A stretch of 64,000 bases of DNA from Pseudoruegeria sp. HB172150 (GCF_013184805.1 NZ_JAATNG010000001.1:496001-560000); one strand, 5' to 3'; positions 1 through 11,820 are shown, numbered from the stretch's first letter. The notes: generated by a model not told the origin, from the letters alone. Made by a program: numbers and translations.

Positions 1-24
1 AGGCACGGCAGAGGAGGCGCTGCA

Positions 25-906
25 ATGAACTCTGCCAGACCCGAACGGCTGCCGCTGCCAATCATCGTGTTCTTCTGTCTTGTCGGCCCGCTGATCGCCT
101 TCGCGGCCAGTGCGGCGCCAGAGGACGTACCGCCCGGCAAGCGGCTTCTGGCCATCGGCGGTTCGATTACCGAGATCGTCTACGCGCTGGGCGAGCAGGA
201 TCGGCTTATCGCGCGAGACACCACATCGAGTTACCCGGCCGAGGCTCAGGATCTGCCTGATGTGGGGTACATGCGTGCGCTGTCGCCGGAGGGCGTGCTG
301 TCGGTAAACCCGGATCTGATCCTCGCCGAGGATGGTAGCGGGCCGCCGGAAGCCATCGATGTGCTGCGCGCCGCAGATGTGGAGTTCGTGACGGTTCCGG
401 AAGGCTATGACCGCGCCGCGATCCGGAAAAAGATCGAGACCGTGGCAGAAGCACTTGGCGTGCCGGAGAAGGGCGCGGTGCTGGCCGACAAGGTCGACGC
501 GGCTCTGGCCGATGCGATGTCGGCGGCTGAAACCGAGACACCGAAGAAGGTGCTGTTCGTGTTGTCGACACAGGGAGGGCGGATCATGGCTTCCGGCACC
601 AACACGGCCGCCGACGCGATCATCGGGCTGGCGGGCGGCGAGAACGCGATCACCGGGTTCGAGGGCTACAAGCCGTTGACCGACGAGGCTGTCATTACCG
701 CCGCGCCGGATGTCATCCTGATGATGGCACGCGGCGATCACGCGACGGGCAACCTTTCGCTGCTGGCGATGCCGGCCATTGCCGCGACGCCCGCGGGCGT
801 CTCTGCCAGTGTCGTGCGGATCGACGGGCTGCTGTTACTGGGCTTCGGCCCGCGCACGCCGGAGGCGGTGCGCCGCCTGAACGCGGCACTCTACGGGGAA
901 GGCTGA
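25..906 (+). CDS. hmuT: Heme ABC transporter, periplasmic heme-binding protein
   Basis: Periplasmic component of a heme importer; it would take heme from an outer-membrane receptor and deliver it to the HmuU/HmuV complex. The 293-aa product has a hydrophobic N-terminal export segment (about residues 11-31), then the two-lobed helical-backbone binding fold, recognised from the LLAIGGSITEIVYALG stretch at 41-56 and the SVNPDLIL stretch at 93-100. Tyr70 in TTSSYP sits where the axial heme tyrosine lies in HmuT/ShuT-type proteins as far as I can align by eye. A GGAGG-like ribosome site precedes the ATG. It lies 3 bp before hmuU, so this is the head of hmuTUV; the receptor and hmuS, if present, lie left of the window. 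Confidence 0.9.
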   Translation: MNSARPERLPLPIIVFFCLVGPLIAFAASAAPEDVPPGKRLLAIGGSITEIVYALGEQDRLIARDTTSSYPAEAQDLPDVGYMRALSPEGVLSVNPDLILAEDGSGPPEAIDVLRAADVEFVTVPEGYDRAAIRKKIETVAEALGVPEKGAVLADKVDAALADAMSAAETETPKKVLFVLSTQGGRIMASGTNTAADAIIGLAGGENAITGFEGYKPLTDEAVITAAPDVILMMARGDHATGNLSLLAMPAIAATPAGVSASVVRIDGLLLLGFGPRTPEAVRRLNAALYGEG

Positions 907-909
907 CCG

Positions 910-2001
910 GTGACAGTGGCGGAGGCGTCGGGCGGGGCCCAAATCCAGCGTACACAATCCCGGGCCGGCGACCGCAGGGCGCGGGCGCGGATCGTCATTT
1001 GCGGATTGGCCGTGCTGCTGGCCGTGGTCAGTGTGATCAGCCTCGGCACCGGGGCGACGGCGACCTCGCCCTGGCAGGTCCTGTCGATGCTGTTCAACGG
1101 CGAAGAGGTCAGTCTGCGCGAGTCGATCATCCTGTTCGACATCCGCCTGCCACGGCTGGCGCTGGGCATGCTGGTTGGCGCCTCACTGGCCGTATCCGGC
1201 GCGGTGATGCAGGGGCTGTTCCGCAATCCGCTGGCCGATCCGGGACTGGTGGGGATCAGCTCCGGCGCCGGACTGGGCGCGATCGGCGCCATCGTGCTGG
1301 GCGGCATGCTGCCCGCCTGGGTAGGGGCGTGGACCGGTACCTACCTGGTGCCGGTGGCGGCGTTCCTGGGCGGATGGATCACGACACTTCTGCTGTACCG
1401 CGTGTCCACACGGAACGGGCGGACATCGGTCGCGATGATGCTGCTGGCGGGAATCGCGCTGGGGGCGCTGGCGGGGGCGCTGTCGGGCATCCTCGTCTAC
1501 ATGGCTGACGACGCGCAATTGCGCGACCTGACGTTCTGGGGGCTGGGGTCGCTGGCCGGCGCGACGTGGACCAAGGTGCTGGCCGCGCTGCCGCTGATCG
1601 TTCTGGCCATGGCGGCGGCGCCGTTCCTGGCGAAGGCGCTGAACGCGCTGGCACTGGGCGAGGCGGCGGCCTCGCATCTGGGCATTCCGGTGCAGAGGAT
1701 GAAGCGGATCGCGATTCTGACCGTGGCGGGGGCCACCGGCTCGGCGGTGGCCGTGTCGGGCGGCATAGGGTTCGTCGGGATCGTGGTGCCGCATCTGTTG
1801 CGACTGGCCATCGGGCCGGATCACCGCTACCTGCTGCCGGCCGCGGGCCTCCTGGGCGCGGCGCTTCTGATCGCTGCCGACATGGTGGCGCGCACCATCG
1901 TCGCCCCTGCGGAACTGCCCATAGGCATCGTGACGGCGGTGCTGGGCGGGCCGTTCTTCCTGTACATCCTGTTGCGCAACCGCGCCGTTCTGGAGGCGTG
2001 A
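910..2001 (+). CDS. hmuU: Heme ABC transporter permease (FecCD family)
   Basis: Inner-membrane permease of the heme importer, FecCD family. The 363-aa protein has about ten predicted membrane segments and typical FecCD stretches: LFDIRLPRLALGMLVGASLA near the first third (first helices of the core), GLFRNPLADPGLVGISSGAG following it, and GFVGIVVPHLLRLAIGPDHR near residue 290, the ATPase-contact region. It begins with GTG 3 bp after hmuT. Its TGA stop shares one base with the ATG of hmuV, so the two are probably translationally coupled. Length and order fit a complete hmuTUV unit. Confidence 0.9.
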   Translation: MTVAEASGGAQIQRTQSRAGDRRARARIVICGLAVLLAVVSVISLGTGATATSPWQVLSMLFNGEEVSLRESIILFDIRLPRLALGMLVGASLAVSGAVMQGLFRNPLADPGLVGISSGAGLGAIGAIVLGGMLPAWVGAWTGTYLVPVAAFLGGWITTLLLYRVSTRNGRTSVAMMLLAGIALGALAGALSGILVYMADDAQLRDLTFWGLGSLAGATWTKVLAALPLIVLAMAAAPFLAKALNALALGEAAASHLGIPVQRMKRIAILTVAGATGSAVAVSGGIGFVGIVVPHLLRLAIGPDHRYLLPAAGLLGAALLIAADMVARTIVAPAELPIGIVTAVLGGPFFLYILLRNRAVLEA

Positions 2002-2789
2002 TGCTGACCGCCCGCGATATCACCGTTTCCCTGTCCGGGGTGCCGATCCTGAAAGGTGCCGGGTTCACCGCAAGGGCGCGCGAGCTGACGTGCATCGTCG
2101 GGCCGAACGGCTCCGGCAAGACAACGCTGCTTCGGGCGCTGACAGGTGAGCTTTCCTATGGCGGCGAGGTGCGGCTGGAGGGGCGTGACATGCGCGCGAT
2201 GAAGGGGTGGGAGCTGGCCACCCGCCGTGGCGTGCTGCCCCAGGCGACACCGTTGGCCTTTCCCTTCACCGTGCTGGAAGTGCTGCGCATCGGCCTGCTT
2301 GCCGGGACCGATGCGGCGGAGGACGATCTGCCGGAACAGGCGCTCGCCCGGGTCGGTCTCGCCGGGTTCGAGGGACGGTTCTACCACGCGCTGTCGGGCG
2401 GCGAGCAGCAGCGGGTGCAGCTGGCGCGCGTGCTGCTGCAGGTCTGGCATCCGGTGGAGGATGGCAAGCCGCGCTGGCTGTTCCTGGACGAACCGGTGTC
2501 ATCACTCGACATCGGCCACCAGCTGGAGGTGATGCAGATCGCCCGTGACTATGCCGATGCGGGCGGCGGGGTGGTGGCTGTGATGCACGAGCTGAACCTG
2601 ACGGCGATGTTCGCCGACAGCGTTGCGCTGATTCACAAGGGCCGGACGATGTGCCAGGGCGCGCCGGCGGAGGTGCTGAAAGACGAAGTTCTTTCAGAGG
2701 CTTACGATTGTCGCGTCCGGGTGAACCGAACGCCCGAAGGCGTGCATGTGCCGTTCATCCTGCCGCAGGCCGCGGGCCCGATGCCGTAG
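2001..2789 (+). CDS. hmuV: Heme ABC transporter ATP-binding protein
   Basis: Cytoplasmic ATPase powering heme import with HmuU. The 262-aa product has Walker A GPNGSGKTT (residues 34-42), signature LSGGEQQRVQ, Walker B LFLDEP, D-loop SSLD and the switch histidine in VAVMHELN. I place the start at the ATG overlapping the hmuU stop by one base; the same frame stays open far upstream, but that part is a shadow of hmuU. The segment VWHPVEDGKPRWLFLDEP, a short insert before Walker B, is typical of HmuV. It is the last gene of the heme operon. Confidence 0.92.
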   Translation: MLTARDITVSLSGVPILKGAGFTARARELTCIVGPNGSGKTTLLRALTGELSYGGEVRLEGRDMRAMKGWELATRRGVLPQATPLAFPFTVLEVLRIGLLAGTDAAEDDLPEQALARVGLAGFEGRFYHALSGGEQQRVQLARVLLQVWHPVEDGKPRWLFLDEPVSSLDIGHQLEVMQIARDYADAGGGVVAVMHELNLTAMFADSVALIHKGRTMCQGAPAEVLKDEVLSEAYDCRVRVNRTPEGVHVPFILPQAAGPMP

Positions 2790-2873
2790 GAACCGCCTCG
2801 ACCTTTGCCGGTTTGTGCCGCTATAGGGGAATCCAGCCCGGCGGGGGAGACCGGGGCGGGAGGACCCGGCAGG

Positions 2874-3557
2874 ATGCGCGATATCGACCTTGTCATTTTC
2901 GATTGCGACGGCGTGCTGATCGACAGCGAGACGATCAGCGCCCGCATGCTGATCGCTGAACTGGCGGAGCGTGGCATCGATCTCGACATGGATTACGTCG
3001 CGCGGCATTTCCTCGGGCGAAGCTACCCCGTGGTGCTGGCGACGGTCCGCAAGGATTTCGGCGTCGACCTGCCCGAGAGTTTCGAACCCGCCTATCGCCA
3101 GCGCCTGCTCGACGCCTTCGAGACAGAGCTGACGATCATGCCCGGCGTGGCCGATGTGATCCGCGCGCTGGACCGGCCCTACTGCCTTGCTACCAGCTCC
3201 AGCCCCGTGCGCGTGAAGCGGTCGCTGGAGATCGTCGGCCTGGACAGCGTCTTCGCCGGAAAGGTGACCACCGCGTCCGAGGTCGCCAATGGCAAGCCGG
3301 CGCCGGACCTTTTCCTTCGCGCCGCTGAAAAGATGGGCGCGCAGCCCGAGCGCTGCCTCGTCATCGAGGACAGCCTGATGGGCGTGCGCGCCGGGCTTGC
3401 GGCGGGGATGGTCGTATGGCGGTTCACCGGCGGCAGCCACCTGCAGGGGCGTGCGCTGGAGACGCCGGACGACGCCGTGCCGCACCGCGAATTTGCAAAT
3501 TTCCGGGAATTCTTTCACTCTGACCTTCTTTCCGAAGGGACGGAGCCGCAGCGATGA
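2874..3557 (+). CDS. HAD-superfamily hydrolase (sugar-phosphate phosphatase type)
   Basis: A 227-aa haloacid-dehalogenase hydrolase of the beta-phosphoglucomutase/phosphatase group. Motif I is FDCDGVLIDSE, with the nucleophile and acid aspartates at residues 10 and 12. Motif II is LATSSSP, and the motif III/IV region runs from GKPAPDLFLRAA to VIEDSLMGVRAGLAAGM. I chose the ATG at 2874 because GGGAGG lies just upstream. The last four bases overlap the start of the SorC-type regulator, and the polyol transport operon follows, so a role in sugar- or polyol-phosphate dephosphorylation is likely. Substrate unknown. Confidence 0.82.
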   Translation: MRDIDLVIFDCDGVLIDSETISARMLIAELAERGIDLDMDYVARHFLGRSYPVVLATVRKDFGVDLPESFEPAYRQRLLDAFETELTIMPGVADVIRALDRPYCLATSSSPVRVKRSLEIVGLDSVFAGKVTTASEVANGKPAPDLFLRAAEKMGAQPERCLVIEDSLMGVRAGLAAGMVVWRFTGGSHLQGRALETPDDAVPHREFANFREFFHSDLLSEGTEPQR

Positions 3558-4513
3558 ACATGGCCGGGGACCGCGATCAGGAGGCGACGCCGCTCGACCT
3601 CGCGGCGCGGGCAGGCTGGCTGTACTACGTAGGCGGCAAGACCCAGGACCAGATCGCGAAGGAACTGGGCATCTCGCGGCAGCGGGCGCAGCGGATGGTC
3701 GCGCGGGCGATGGCCGACGGGCTGATCCGGGTGCGGATGGAACATCCGGTCTCGCATTGCCTTGCGCTGGAGGCGCGGCTGCGCGAACGGTTTTCGCTGA
3801 AGGTCTGCCGTGTCGCGCCCAGCCTGGGCGAGGGGGTCGACCCGGTGCATTCCATCGCGCCCTTCGCGGCGGCGGAAATGGAGCGCATCCTGTCCTCGTC
3901 AGAACCTCTGGTGATGGCGCTGGGAACCGGCCGGACGCTGCGCGCCACGATCGAGAACCTCAGCTCGATGGAATGCGAACAGCACAAACTGGTGTCCTTG
4001 AACGGGAACATCTCGCCGGACGGGTCGGCGTCCTTCTACGACGTGGTCATGCGGATCGCCGACAAGATCCGTGCGCCGCACTTTCCCATGCCGCTTCCGC
4101 AGATCGCCTCGTCGCCGGAGGAACGAGAGGTGTTCTACTCGCTGAAGCCGGTGCAGCAGGTGATGCGGCTGGCGCAGGGGGCGGGCGTGACCTTCGTCGG
4201 CATCGGCCAGATGAACGAGAACGCGCCGCTGCGGAAAGACGGATTCATGAGCGCCGGAGAACTGGCGCAGATGCAGGCGGCGGGTGCCGCGGGAGAGATC
4301 GCCGGCTGGGCCTATGACGCCGAGGGGCGGTACCTGGAGACGGGGACGAACCTGCGGGTCGCGGGCGTGCGGGTGGACCCTCCGGGGGAGAATCTGGTTG
4401 TCGGCGTTGCTGCGGGAACCGAGAAATTCGAAGGGCTTCAGGCCGCGCTGAAGGGCGGGCTGCTGAACGGGCTGGTGACCGACGAACCGACGGCCAAGGC
4501 GCTGCTTACCTAG
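3554..4513 (+). CDS. SorC/DeoR-family sugar-binding transcriptional regulator
   Basis: A 319-aa regulator with an N-terminal helix-turn-helix (about residues 24-52, GKTQDQIAKELGISRQRAQR) and a C-terminal SorC-type sugar-phosphate binding domain (about 60-315), recognised from MALGTGRTLRATIENL and the glycine-rich GVTFVGIGQMNENAPL stretch. Its ATG overlaps the HAD gene stop (ATGA). It is the nearest regulator upstream of the polyol ABC operon, whose promoter carries paired palindromes, so control of that operon is the natural inference. Whether it represses or activates, and its ligand, cannot be read from sequence. Confidence 0.85.
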   Translation: MNMAGDRDQEATPLDLAARAGWLYYVGGKTQDQIAKELGISRQRAQRMVARAMADGLIRVRMEHPVSHCLALEARLRERFSLKVCRVAPSLGEGVDPVHSIAPFAAAEMERILSSSEPLVMALGTGRTLRATIENLSSMECEQHKLVSLNGNISPDGSASFYDVVMRIADKIRAPHFPMPLPQIASSPEEREVFYSLKPVQQVMRLAQGAGVTFVGIGQMNENAPLRKDGFMSAGELAQMQAAGAAGEIAGWAYDAEGRYLETGTNLRVAGVRVDPPGENLVVGVAAGTEKFEGLQAALKGGLLNGLVTDEPTAKALLT

Positions 4514-4706
4514 CGGGACGCTTGTTCCGGCTCGTGGTTGTATGGGCAAACATCTGAAATTTAACAGGTTCTATGAATTGTGCGCTGCTTGCCATGCGTG
4601 GTGACGGCCGCAGGCGGGGCCTTTTCCAGACCCGTATCGTAACAACCGCAGCGCGCATTCCCGTTCGAAAGCGTTCTCAATCGGCCTAGAATTGCAGCAT
4701 TCCGGC

Positions 4707-4761
4707 TTGACAAAATGCCGCGCCGGTGTGAGCATATGCTCACTGACTGAGTATATGCTCA
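4707..4761 (+). promoter_or_regulatory. Promoter and tandem operator of the polyol operon
   Basis: A consensus -35 hexamer TTGACA is at 4707-4712. Downstream are a perfect 14-bp palindrome, TGAGCATATGCTCA (4729-4742), and a near copy, TGAGTATATGCTCA (4748-4761, one base off symmetry), 19 bp apart start to start. The left palindrome overlaps where the -10 should lie (for example AGCATA at 4731), so bound protein would block or position polymerase. The smoE ribosome site GGGAGG and ATG follow directly. The probable ligand is the SorC-type regulator encoded just upstream. No strict -10 consensus is visible. Confidence 0.72.
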
Positions 4762-4780
4762 GACGAATTGGGAGGATTCC

Positions 4781-6100
<1,320 letters not shown>

Positions 6101-6122
6101 CCCTCCCTGCAAGCTGGCGGTG

Positions 6123-6141
6123 GGGCCGGAGTTTCCGGCCC
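6123..6141 (+). promoter_or_regulatory. Stem-loop after smoE
   Basis: GGGCCGGA-GTT-TCCGGCCC forms a perfect 8-bp stem with a 3-nt loop, 22 bp past the smoE stop. No T-tract follows, so it is unlikely to be a full terminator. A hairpin here commonly protects the upstream binding-protein message and gives it higher abundance than the permease genes; that role is inferred. Confidence 0.65.
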
Positions 6142-6290
6142 TGCCCACCCAAGACGGAAACCGATCCGTTCGTCCGGCCGTGACGCACGTTTCCCGCGAC
6201 CGCGAAAGAGCGCCCCGAGGCGCCGGCATGCGGCCCCGTTTCCCGAGAACAAGCGCAACAACAAATGCGCGTTAGGGAGAGGACTGCCAG

Positions 6291-7157
6291 ATGGCAACCC
6301 AGCATTCCAAATCCGCCGCCCGCGTGATGATCTCGCCGGCCGTGATCTTCCTGCTCGGCTGGATGATCGTGCCGCTGGTGATGACGATCTATTTCTCGTT
6401 CCTCGACTACCGGCCATTGCGCGGTGTCAAGGAATGCTGCGTCGGGTTCCAGAACTACGAACGCTTCGTCACCTCCAGTTCCTTCACCGAAAGCGTGATC
6501 ACCACACTGATCATGGTCGGGGGCATCCTGCTGATCACCGTGATCGGGGGCATCCTGCTGGCGCTGCTGCTGGACCAGCCGTTCTGGGGACAGGGGATCG
6601 TCCGGATCCTCGTCATCGCCCCGTTCTTCGTGATGCCCACCGTCTCGGCGCTGGTCTGGAAGAACATGTTCATGAACCCGGTGAACGGGCTGTTCGCCTA
6701 TCTCTTCAAGTTCCTGGGGCTGGAGCCATTCGACTTCCTCACACAGGCGCCGCTGTTCTCGATCATCCTGATCGTGTCATGGCAATGGCTTCCCTTCGCG
6801 ACGCTGATCCTGCTGACCGCGACCCAGTCGCTGGACAGTGAACAATTGGAAGCCGCCGAAATGGACGGCGCGCCGGTGCTGTCACGGTTCTTCTACATCA
6901 TCCTGCCGCACCTGGCGCGCGCGATCACCGTGGTGATCCTGATCCAGACGATCTTTCTTCTGTCGATCTTCGCCGAGATCTTCGTGACCACGAACGGCGC
7001 CTTCGGCACCCGCACACTGACCTACCTGGTCTACCAGCGCGTGCTTGAAAGCCAGAACATCGGGCTCGGCTCCGCCGGCGGCATCATCGCCGTCATCCTC
7101 GCCAACATCATCGCGATCTTCCTGATGCGGATCGTCGGCAAGAACCTGGATCGCTGA
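6291..7157 (+). CDS. smoF: Polyol ABC transporter permease 1
   Basis: Inner-membrane permease of the MalF type, 288 aa with six predicted helices. The EAA loop that docks the ATPase is EQLEAAEMDGAPVLSRFFYI followed by ILP (about residues 184-206). The first helix starts near residue 10 (RVMISPAVIFLLGWMIVPL), and a typical 50-residue periplasmic loop follows. It pairs with the MalG-type permease 14 bp downstream, and the operon context names it SmoF. GGGAGAGG lies upstream of the ATG. Confidence 0.9.
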   Translation: MATQHSKSAARVMISPAVIFLLGWMIVPLVMTIYFSFLDYRPLRGVKECCVGFQNYERFVTSSSFTESVITTLIMVGGILLITVIGGILLALLLDQPFWGQGIVRILVIAPFFVMPTVSALVWKNMFMNPVNGLFAYLFKFLGLEPFDFLTQAPLFSIILIVSWQWLPFATLILLTATQSLDSEQLEAAEMDGAPVLSRFFYIILPHLARAITVVILIQTIFLLSIFAEIFVTTNGAFGTRTLTYLVYQRVLESQNIGLGSAGGIIAVILANIIAIFLMRIVGKNLDR

Positions 7158-7171
7158 GGGAGGATCGGACA

Positions 7172-8002
7172 ATGGCACGCGCAGTTACCACCCGCCGCAA
7201 GACGATCACCACCATCGTGGCCTGGGCCATCGGGATCCTGATCTTCTTCCCGATCCTCTGGACGATCCTGACCAGCTTCAAGACCGAGGCAGAGGCGATC
7301 GCCGATCCGCCGTCCTTCCTGTTCTTCAACTGGACGCTGGAGAACTACACGCTGGTGCAGGAGCGGTCGAACTACTTCCGGTTCTTGATGAACTCGGTGA
7401 TCCTGTCGGTCGGTTCCACCCTGCTCGGCATCATCATCGCGGTCCCAGCGGCCTGGGCGATGGCCTTTGTGCCCGGACGGCGCACCAAGGATGTGCTGCT
7501 GTGGATGCTGTCGACCAAGATGCTGCCGGCGGTGGGCGTCCTGTTCCCGATCGTGCTGATCGCGCGGACGCTGAACATCTATGACAGCTACATCCTGCTG
7601 ATCATGGTGCTGATGCTGATCAACCTGCCGATCATCGTCTGGATGCTCTACACCTATTTCCGGGAAATCCCGGGAGAGATCCTGGAGGCCGCCCGGATGG
7701 ACGGCGCGGGAATGCGGGAAGAGATCCTTCACGTCCTGACGCCGATGGCGCTGCCGGGGATCGCCTCCACGGTGCTGCTCAACATCATCCTCGCATGGAA
7801 CGAGGCGTTCTGGACGCTGAACCTGACAACGGTAAAGGCGGCGCCACTCACGGCATTCATCGCCTCCTACTCGAGCCCCGAGGGCCTGTTCTATGCCAAG
7901 CTCTCGGCGGCCTCGACCATGGCCATCGCGCCGATCCTCATCCTCGGCTGGTTCAGCCAGAAACAACTGGTCCGCGGCCTGACGTTCGGCGCGGTGAAAT
8001 AA
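7172..8002 (+). CDS. smoG: Polyol ABC transporter permease 2
   Basis: MalG-type partner permease, 276 aa with six predicted helices. The EAA loop is EILEAARMDGAGMREEILHV, followed by LTPMALPG (about 169-196). The C-terminus ends in RGLTFGAVK, the usual end of this subfamily. GGGAGG precedes the ATG. It is followed 12 bp later by the smoK ATPase gene. Role: with SmoF it forms the membrane channel for sorbitol/mannitol-type polyols; the substrate is inferred from neighbours. Confidence 0.9.
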   Translation: MARAVTTRRKTITTIVAWAIGILIFFPILWTILTSFKTEAEAIADPPSFLFFNWTLENYTLVQERSNYFRFLMNSVILSVGSTLLGIIIAVPAAWAMAFVPGRRTKDVLLWMLSTKMLPAVGVLFPIVLIARTLNIYDSYILLIMVLMLINLPIIVWMLYTYFREIPGEILEAARMDGAGMREEILHVLTPMALPGIASTVLLNIILAWNEAFWTLNLTTVKAAPLTAFIASYSSPEGLFYAKLSAASTMAIAPILILGWFSQKQLVRGLTFGAVK

Positions 8003-8014
8003 GGGGACAGACCT

Positions 8015-9015
<1,001 letters not shown>

Positions 9016-9019
<4 letters not shown>

Positions 9020-9789
9020 AGCGACTGGAAGATAAGACTGCCCTGATAACCGGTGCCGCGCGCGGCATCGGTTATTCTTTTGCCGAAGCCTATGTGCGCG
9101 AAGGCGCGCGGGTCGCCATCGGCGACATCAACATCGCGCGCGCCCGCGAGGCGGCGGAAGGGCTGGGCGAGGCGGCGATTGCCGTCGAGATGGACGTGAC
9201 CGATCAGGCCAGCATCGACCGCGCGGTGGCCGGGACGGTGGCCGAGTTCGGCCATATAGACATCCTGGTCAACAACGCCGCGCTGTTCACCGCAGCCCCC
9301 ATCGTCGAGATCACGCGCGAAGATTATCAGCGAGTGTTCGACATCAACGTGGCCGGCGTTCTGTTCACCATGCAGGCCGTTGCGAAACACATGATAGAGC
9401 GCGGCAAGGGCGGTAAGATCATCAACATGGCCAGCCAGGCCGGGCGCCGGGGCGAGCCGCTGGTGGCCGTCTATTGCGCGACCAAGGCGGCGGTGATCTC
9501 GCTGACGCAGTCTGCCGGGCTGAACCTGATCGAACACGGCATCAACGTGAACGCCATCGCTCCCGGCGTTGTGGACGGCGAACACTGGGATGGCGTCGAT
9601 GCGTTCTTCGCCAAATACGAAGGCAAGGCGCCCGGTCAGAAGAAGAAGGAAGTCGGCGGGGCCGTGCCCTATGGCCGGATGGGCAAGCCCGAGGATCTGA
9701 CCGGTATGGCGGTCTTCCTCGCCTCGCCCGAGGCCGATTACATCGTCGCGCAGTGCTACAATGTCGACGGCGGCCAGTGGATGAGCTGA
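9016..9789 (+). CDS. smoS: Polyol (sorbitol-type) dehydrogenase, SDR family
   Basis: NAD-dependent short-chain dehydrogenase, 257 aa, expected to oxidise an imported polyol such as sorbitol to a ketose in the cytoplasm. Cofactor motif TGAARGIG is at 12-19, NNAA at 86-89, catalytic Ser140, Tyr153 and Lys157. The sequence closely follows SmoS/L-iditol 2-dehydrogenases, including [20 protein letters not shown]. It starts at the ATG overlapping the smoK stop. No mannitol dehydrogenase or fructokinase follows; the next gene is an unrelated ABC exporter. Confidence 0.88.
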
Positions 9790-9909
9790 TAGCGGCCACG
9801 CGCTAGGACCACCCGTGCCCTATGGCCGCAGGTCCCAGGTGCGGGGCGGTCAGAGCTTGCCCGCAAACCGGCCTTTGGATATGCCCCCCTCCACGAGAGG
9901 GAGTGGCCG

Positions 9910-11700
9910 ATGGCGCGGAACAGCGAAGGTCAGGAAGAGCGGGAAAAGTCCCGGCGGGTCGGCGCGCTGGCGGGCCTCTGGCCCTTCATGCGCCCCTATC
10001 GTGGCCTGATCATTGCCGCGGTCGGCGCCCTGATCCTGACTGCGATGGTGTCCCTGACCCTGCCTGTGGCCGTGCGGCGGGTCGTCGATGGGTTCGAAAC
10101 CTCGGCGGAACAACTCCTCGACAGCTATTTCCTTGCAGCCCTCGGCATTGCCGGACTGCTCGCCGTGGGCACCGGCCTGCGTTATTACCTCGTGACGCGG
10201 CTGGGGGAACGGGTCGTGGCCGATATCCGCAAGGCGGTGTTCGACCGGATGATCGGCATGTCGCCGGCCTTCTACGAAAAGATCATGACCGGCGAGGTGC
10301 TTAGTCGCATCACCACCGATACGACACTGATCCTGTCGGTGATCGGTTCTTCGGTCTCCGTCGCCTTGCGAAACGTGCTGCTGCTTATCGGCGGCCTGAT
10401 CCTGCTGTTGCTGACCTCGGCCAAGCTGACCGCGATGGTTCTGATGATCGTGCCAGCGGTGATCATTCCCATCGTGTTCCTCGGCCGCCGCCTGCGCCGG
10501 CTGAGCCGCGAAAACCAGGACTGGATCGCCAGTTCCTCGGGCAGCGCCTCCGAGGCGCTGTCGTCTGTGCAGACGGTGCAGGCCTTTACCAATGAAGCGG
10601 CGACGCGGGCGAGCTTTGCCGATGTCACGGAACGGTCCTTCGTTTCGGCCAAGAAACGGATCGGAACGCGCGCGGTGATGACGGTGATCGTGATCGCGCT
10701 GATCTTTTCCGGTGTCGTCGGCGTGCTGTGGATTGGCGCCCGTGACGTGCGCGCGGATCTGATGTCCGTCGGCGAACTGGTGCAATTCGTCATCTACGCC
10801 GTACTGGTCGCCGGTGCGACCGGCGCGCTGTCGGAAATCTGGGGTGAACTGCAACGCGCGGCTGGCGCAACGGAACGGCTGGTGGAACTGCTGAACACCG
10901 AGGACAGCGTTAAGGATCCGGCGAAACCGCTGCCACTTCCCGCCGCCTGCACGGGTGCAATCACGTTCGAGAACGTCGTGTTCCACTACCCGGCCCGGCC
11001 CGACGTCGCGGCGCTGAACGGCATTTCCGTCGACATCGCGCCGGGAGAAACGGTGGCGCTGGTCGGACCCTCCGGCGCGGGCAAGTCCACCATCATCCAG
11101 CTGCTCCTGCGCTTCTACGACCCGCAATCCGGCGTGATCCGGATCGACGGCATGGCGCTGCCGGACATGGCGCGCGCCGATTTCCGCCGCGCCATCGCGC
11201 TGGTGCCGCAGGACCCCGTGATCTTCGCCGACACCGCGCGCGAGAACATCCGTTTCGGCCGTCCCGACGCCACCGACGCCGAGGTCGAGGCCGCCGCCCG
11301 CGCAGCCGCCGCCGACGAGTTCCTGCGGGCGCTGCCCGAAGGGTGCGACTCCTACGTCGGCGAGCGCGGCGTAATGCTGTCGGGCGGTCAGAAACAGCGC
11401 ATCGCCATCGCCCGCGCGATCCTGCGCGACGCGCCGATCCTGCTGCTGGACGAGGCGACCTCGGCGCTCGACGCCGAAAGCGAGCGGCTGGTGCAGCAGG
11501 CGGTGGAAAAGCTCAGCGAGGACCGCACGACGCTGATCGTGGCGCACCGGCTGGCGACGGTGAAGAAGGCCGACCGCATCCTCGTCTTCGACCAGGGCCG
11601 CATCGTCGCCGAGGGAAGCCATGCCGAGCTGGTGTCTCAGGGCGGGCTTTACGCCCGGCTGGCACGGCTGCAGTTCACCGAGGGTGTCGCGGCGGAATAG
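9910..11700 (+). CDS. ABC exporter, fused permease and ATPase (MsbA/ABCB-like)
   Basis: A 596-aa half-transporter. The N-terminal exporter transmembrane domain has six helices within about residues 25-320; the C-terminal ATPase has Walker A GPSGAGKST (about 386-394), signature [20 protein letters not shown], Walker B LLLDEATSALDAESE and switch His in VAHRLATV. It would act as a homodimer or heterodimer exporting a hydrophobic or lipid-like substrate, which cannot be specified. It stands alone, 120 bp after smoS. A GAGAGGGAG site precedes the ATG. Confidence 0.85.
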   Translation: MARNSEGQEEREKSRRVGALAGLWPFMRPYRGLIIAAVGALILTAMVSLTLPVAVRRVVDGFETSAEQLLDSYFLAALGIAGLLAVGTGLRYYLVTRLGERVVADIRKAVFDRMIGMSPAFYEKIMTGEVLSRITTDTTLILSVIGSSVSVALRNVLLLIGGLILLLLTSAKLTAMVLMIVPAVIIPIVFLGRRLRRLSRENQDWIASSSGSASEALSSVQTVQAFTNEAATRASFADVTERSFVSAKKRIGTRAVMTVIVIALIFSGVVGVLWIGARDVRADLMSVGELVQFVIYAVLVAGATGALSEIWGELQRAAGATERLVELLNTEDSVKDPAKPLPLPAACTGAITFENVVFHYPARPDVAALNGISVDIAPGETVALVGPSGAGKSTIIQLLLRFYDPQSGVIRIDGMALPDMARADFRRAIALVPQDPVIFADTARENIRFGRPDATDAEVEAAARAAAADEFLRALPEGCDSYVGERGVMLSGGQKQRIAIARAILRDAPILLLDEATSALDAESERLVQQAVEKLSEDRTTLIVAHRLATVKKADRILVFDQGRIVAEGSHAELVSQGGLYARLARLQFTEGVAAE

Positions 11701-11820
11701 GCGGTTCCGTTGTGTCACGGATCTGCCCAACCCCTTGATCAGCCTTGCGTGGCGCCGGAAATCCGCACATTTATGGGTTAAAACGTGCCACGGGCCGGGC
11801 CGAAACCCGGGGGAGGAAAA

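Noticed and set aside
9850-11730. 626-codon minus-strand frame opposite the ABC exporter
   Set aside because: Pure antisense shadow of an obvious exporter gene.
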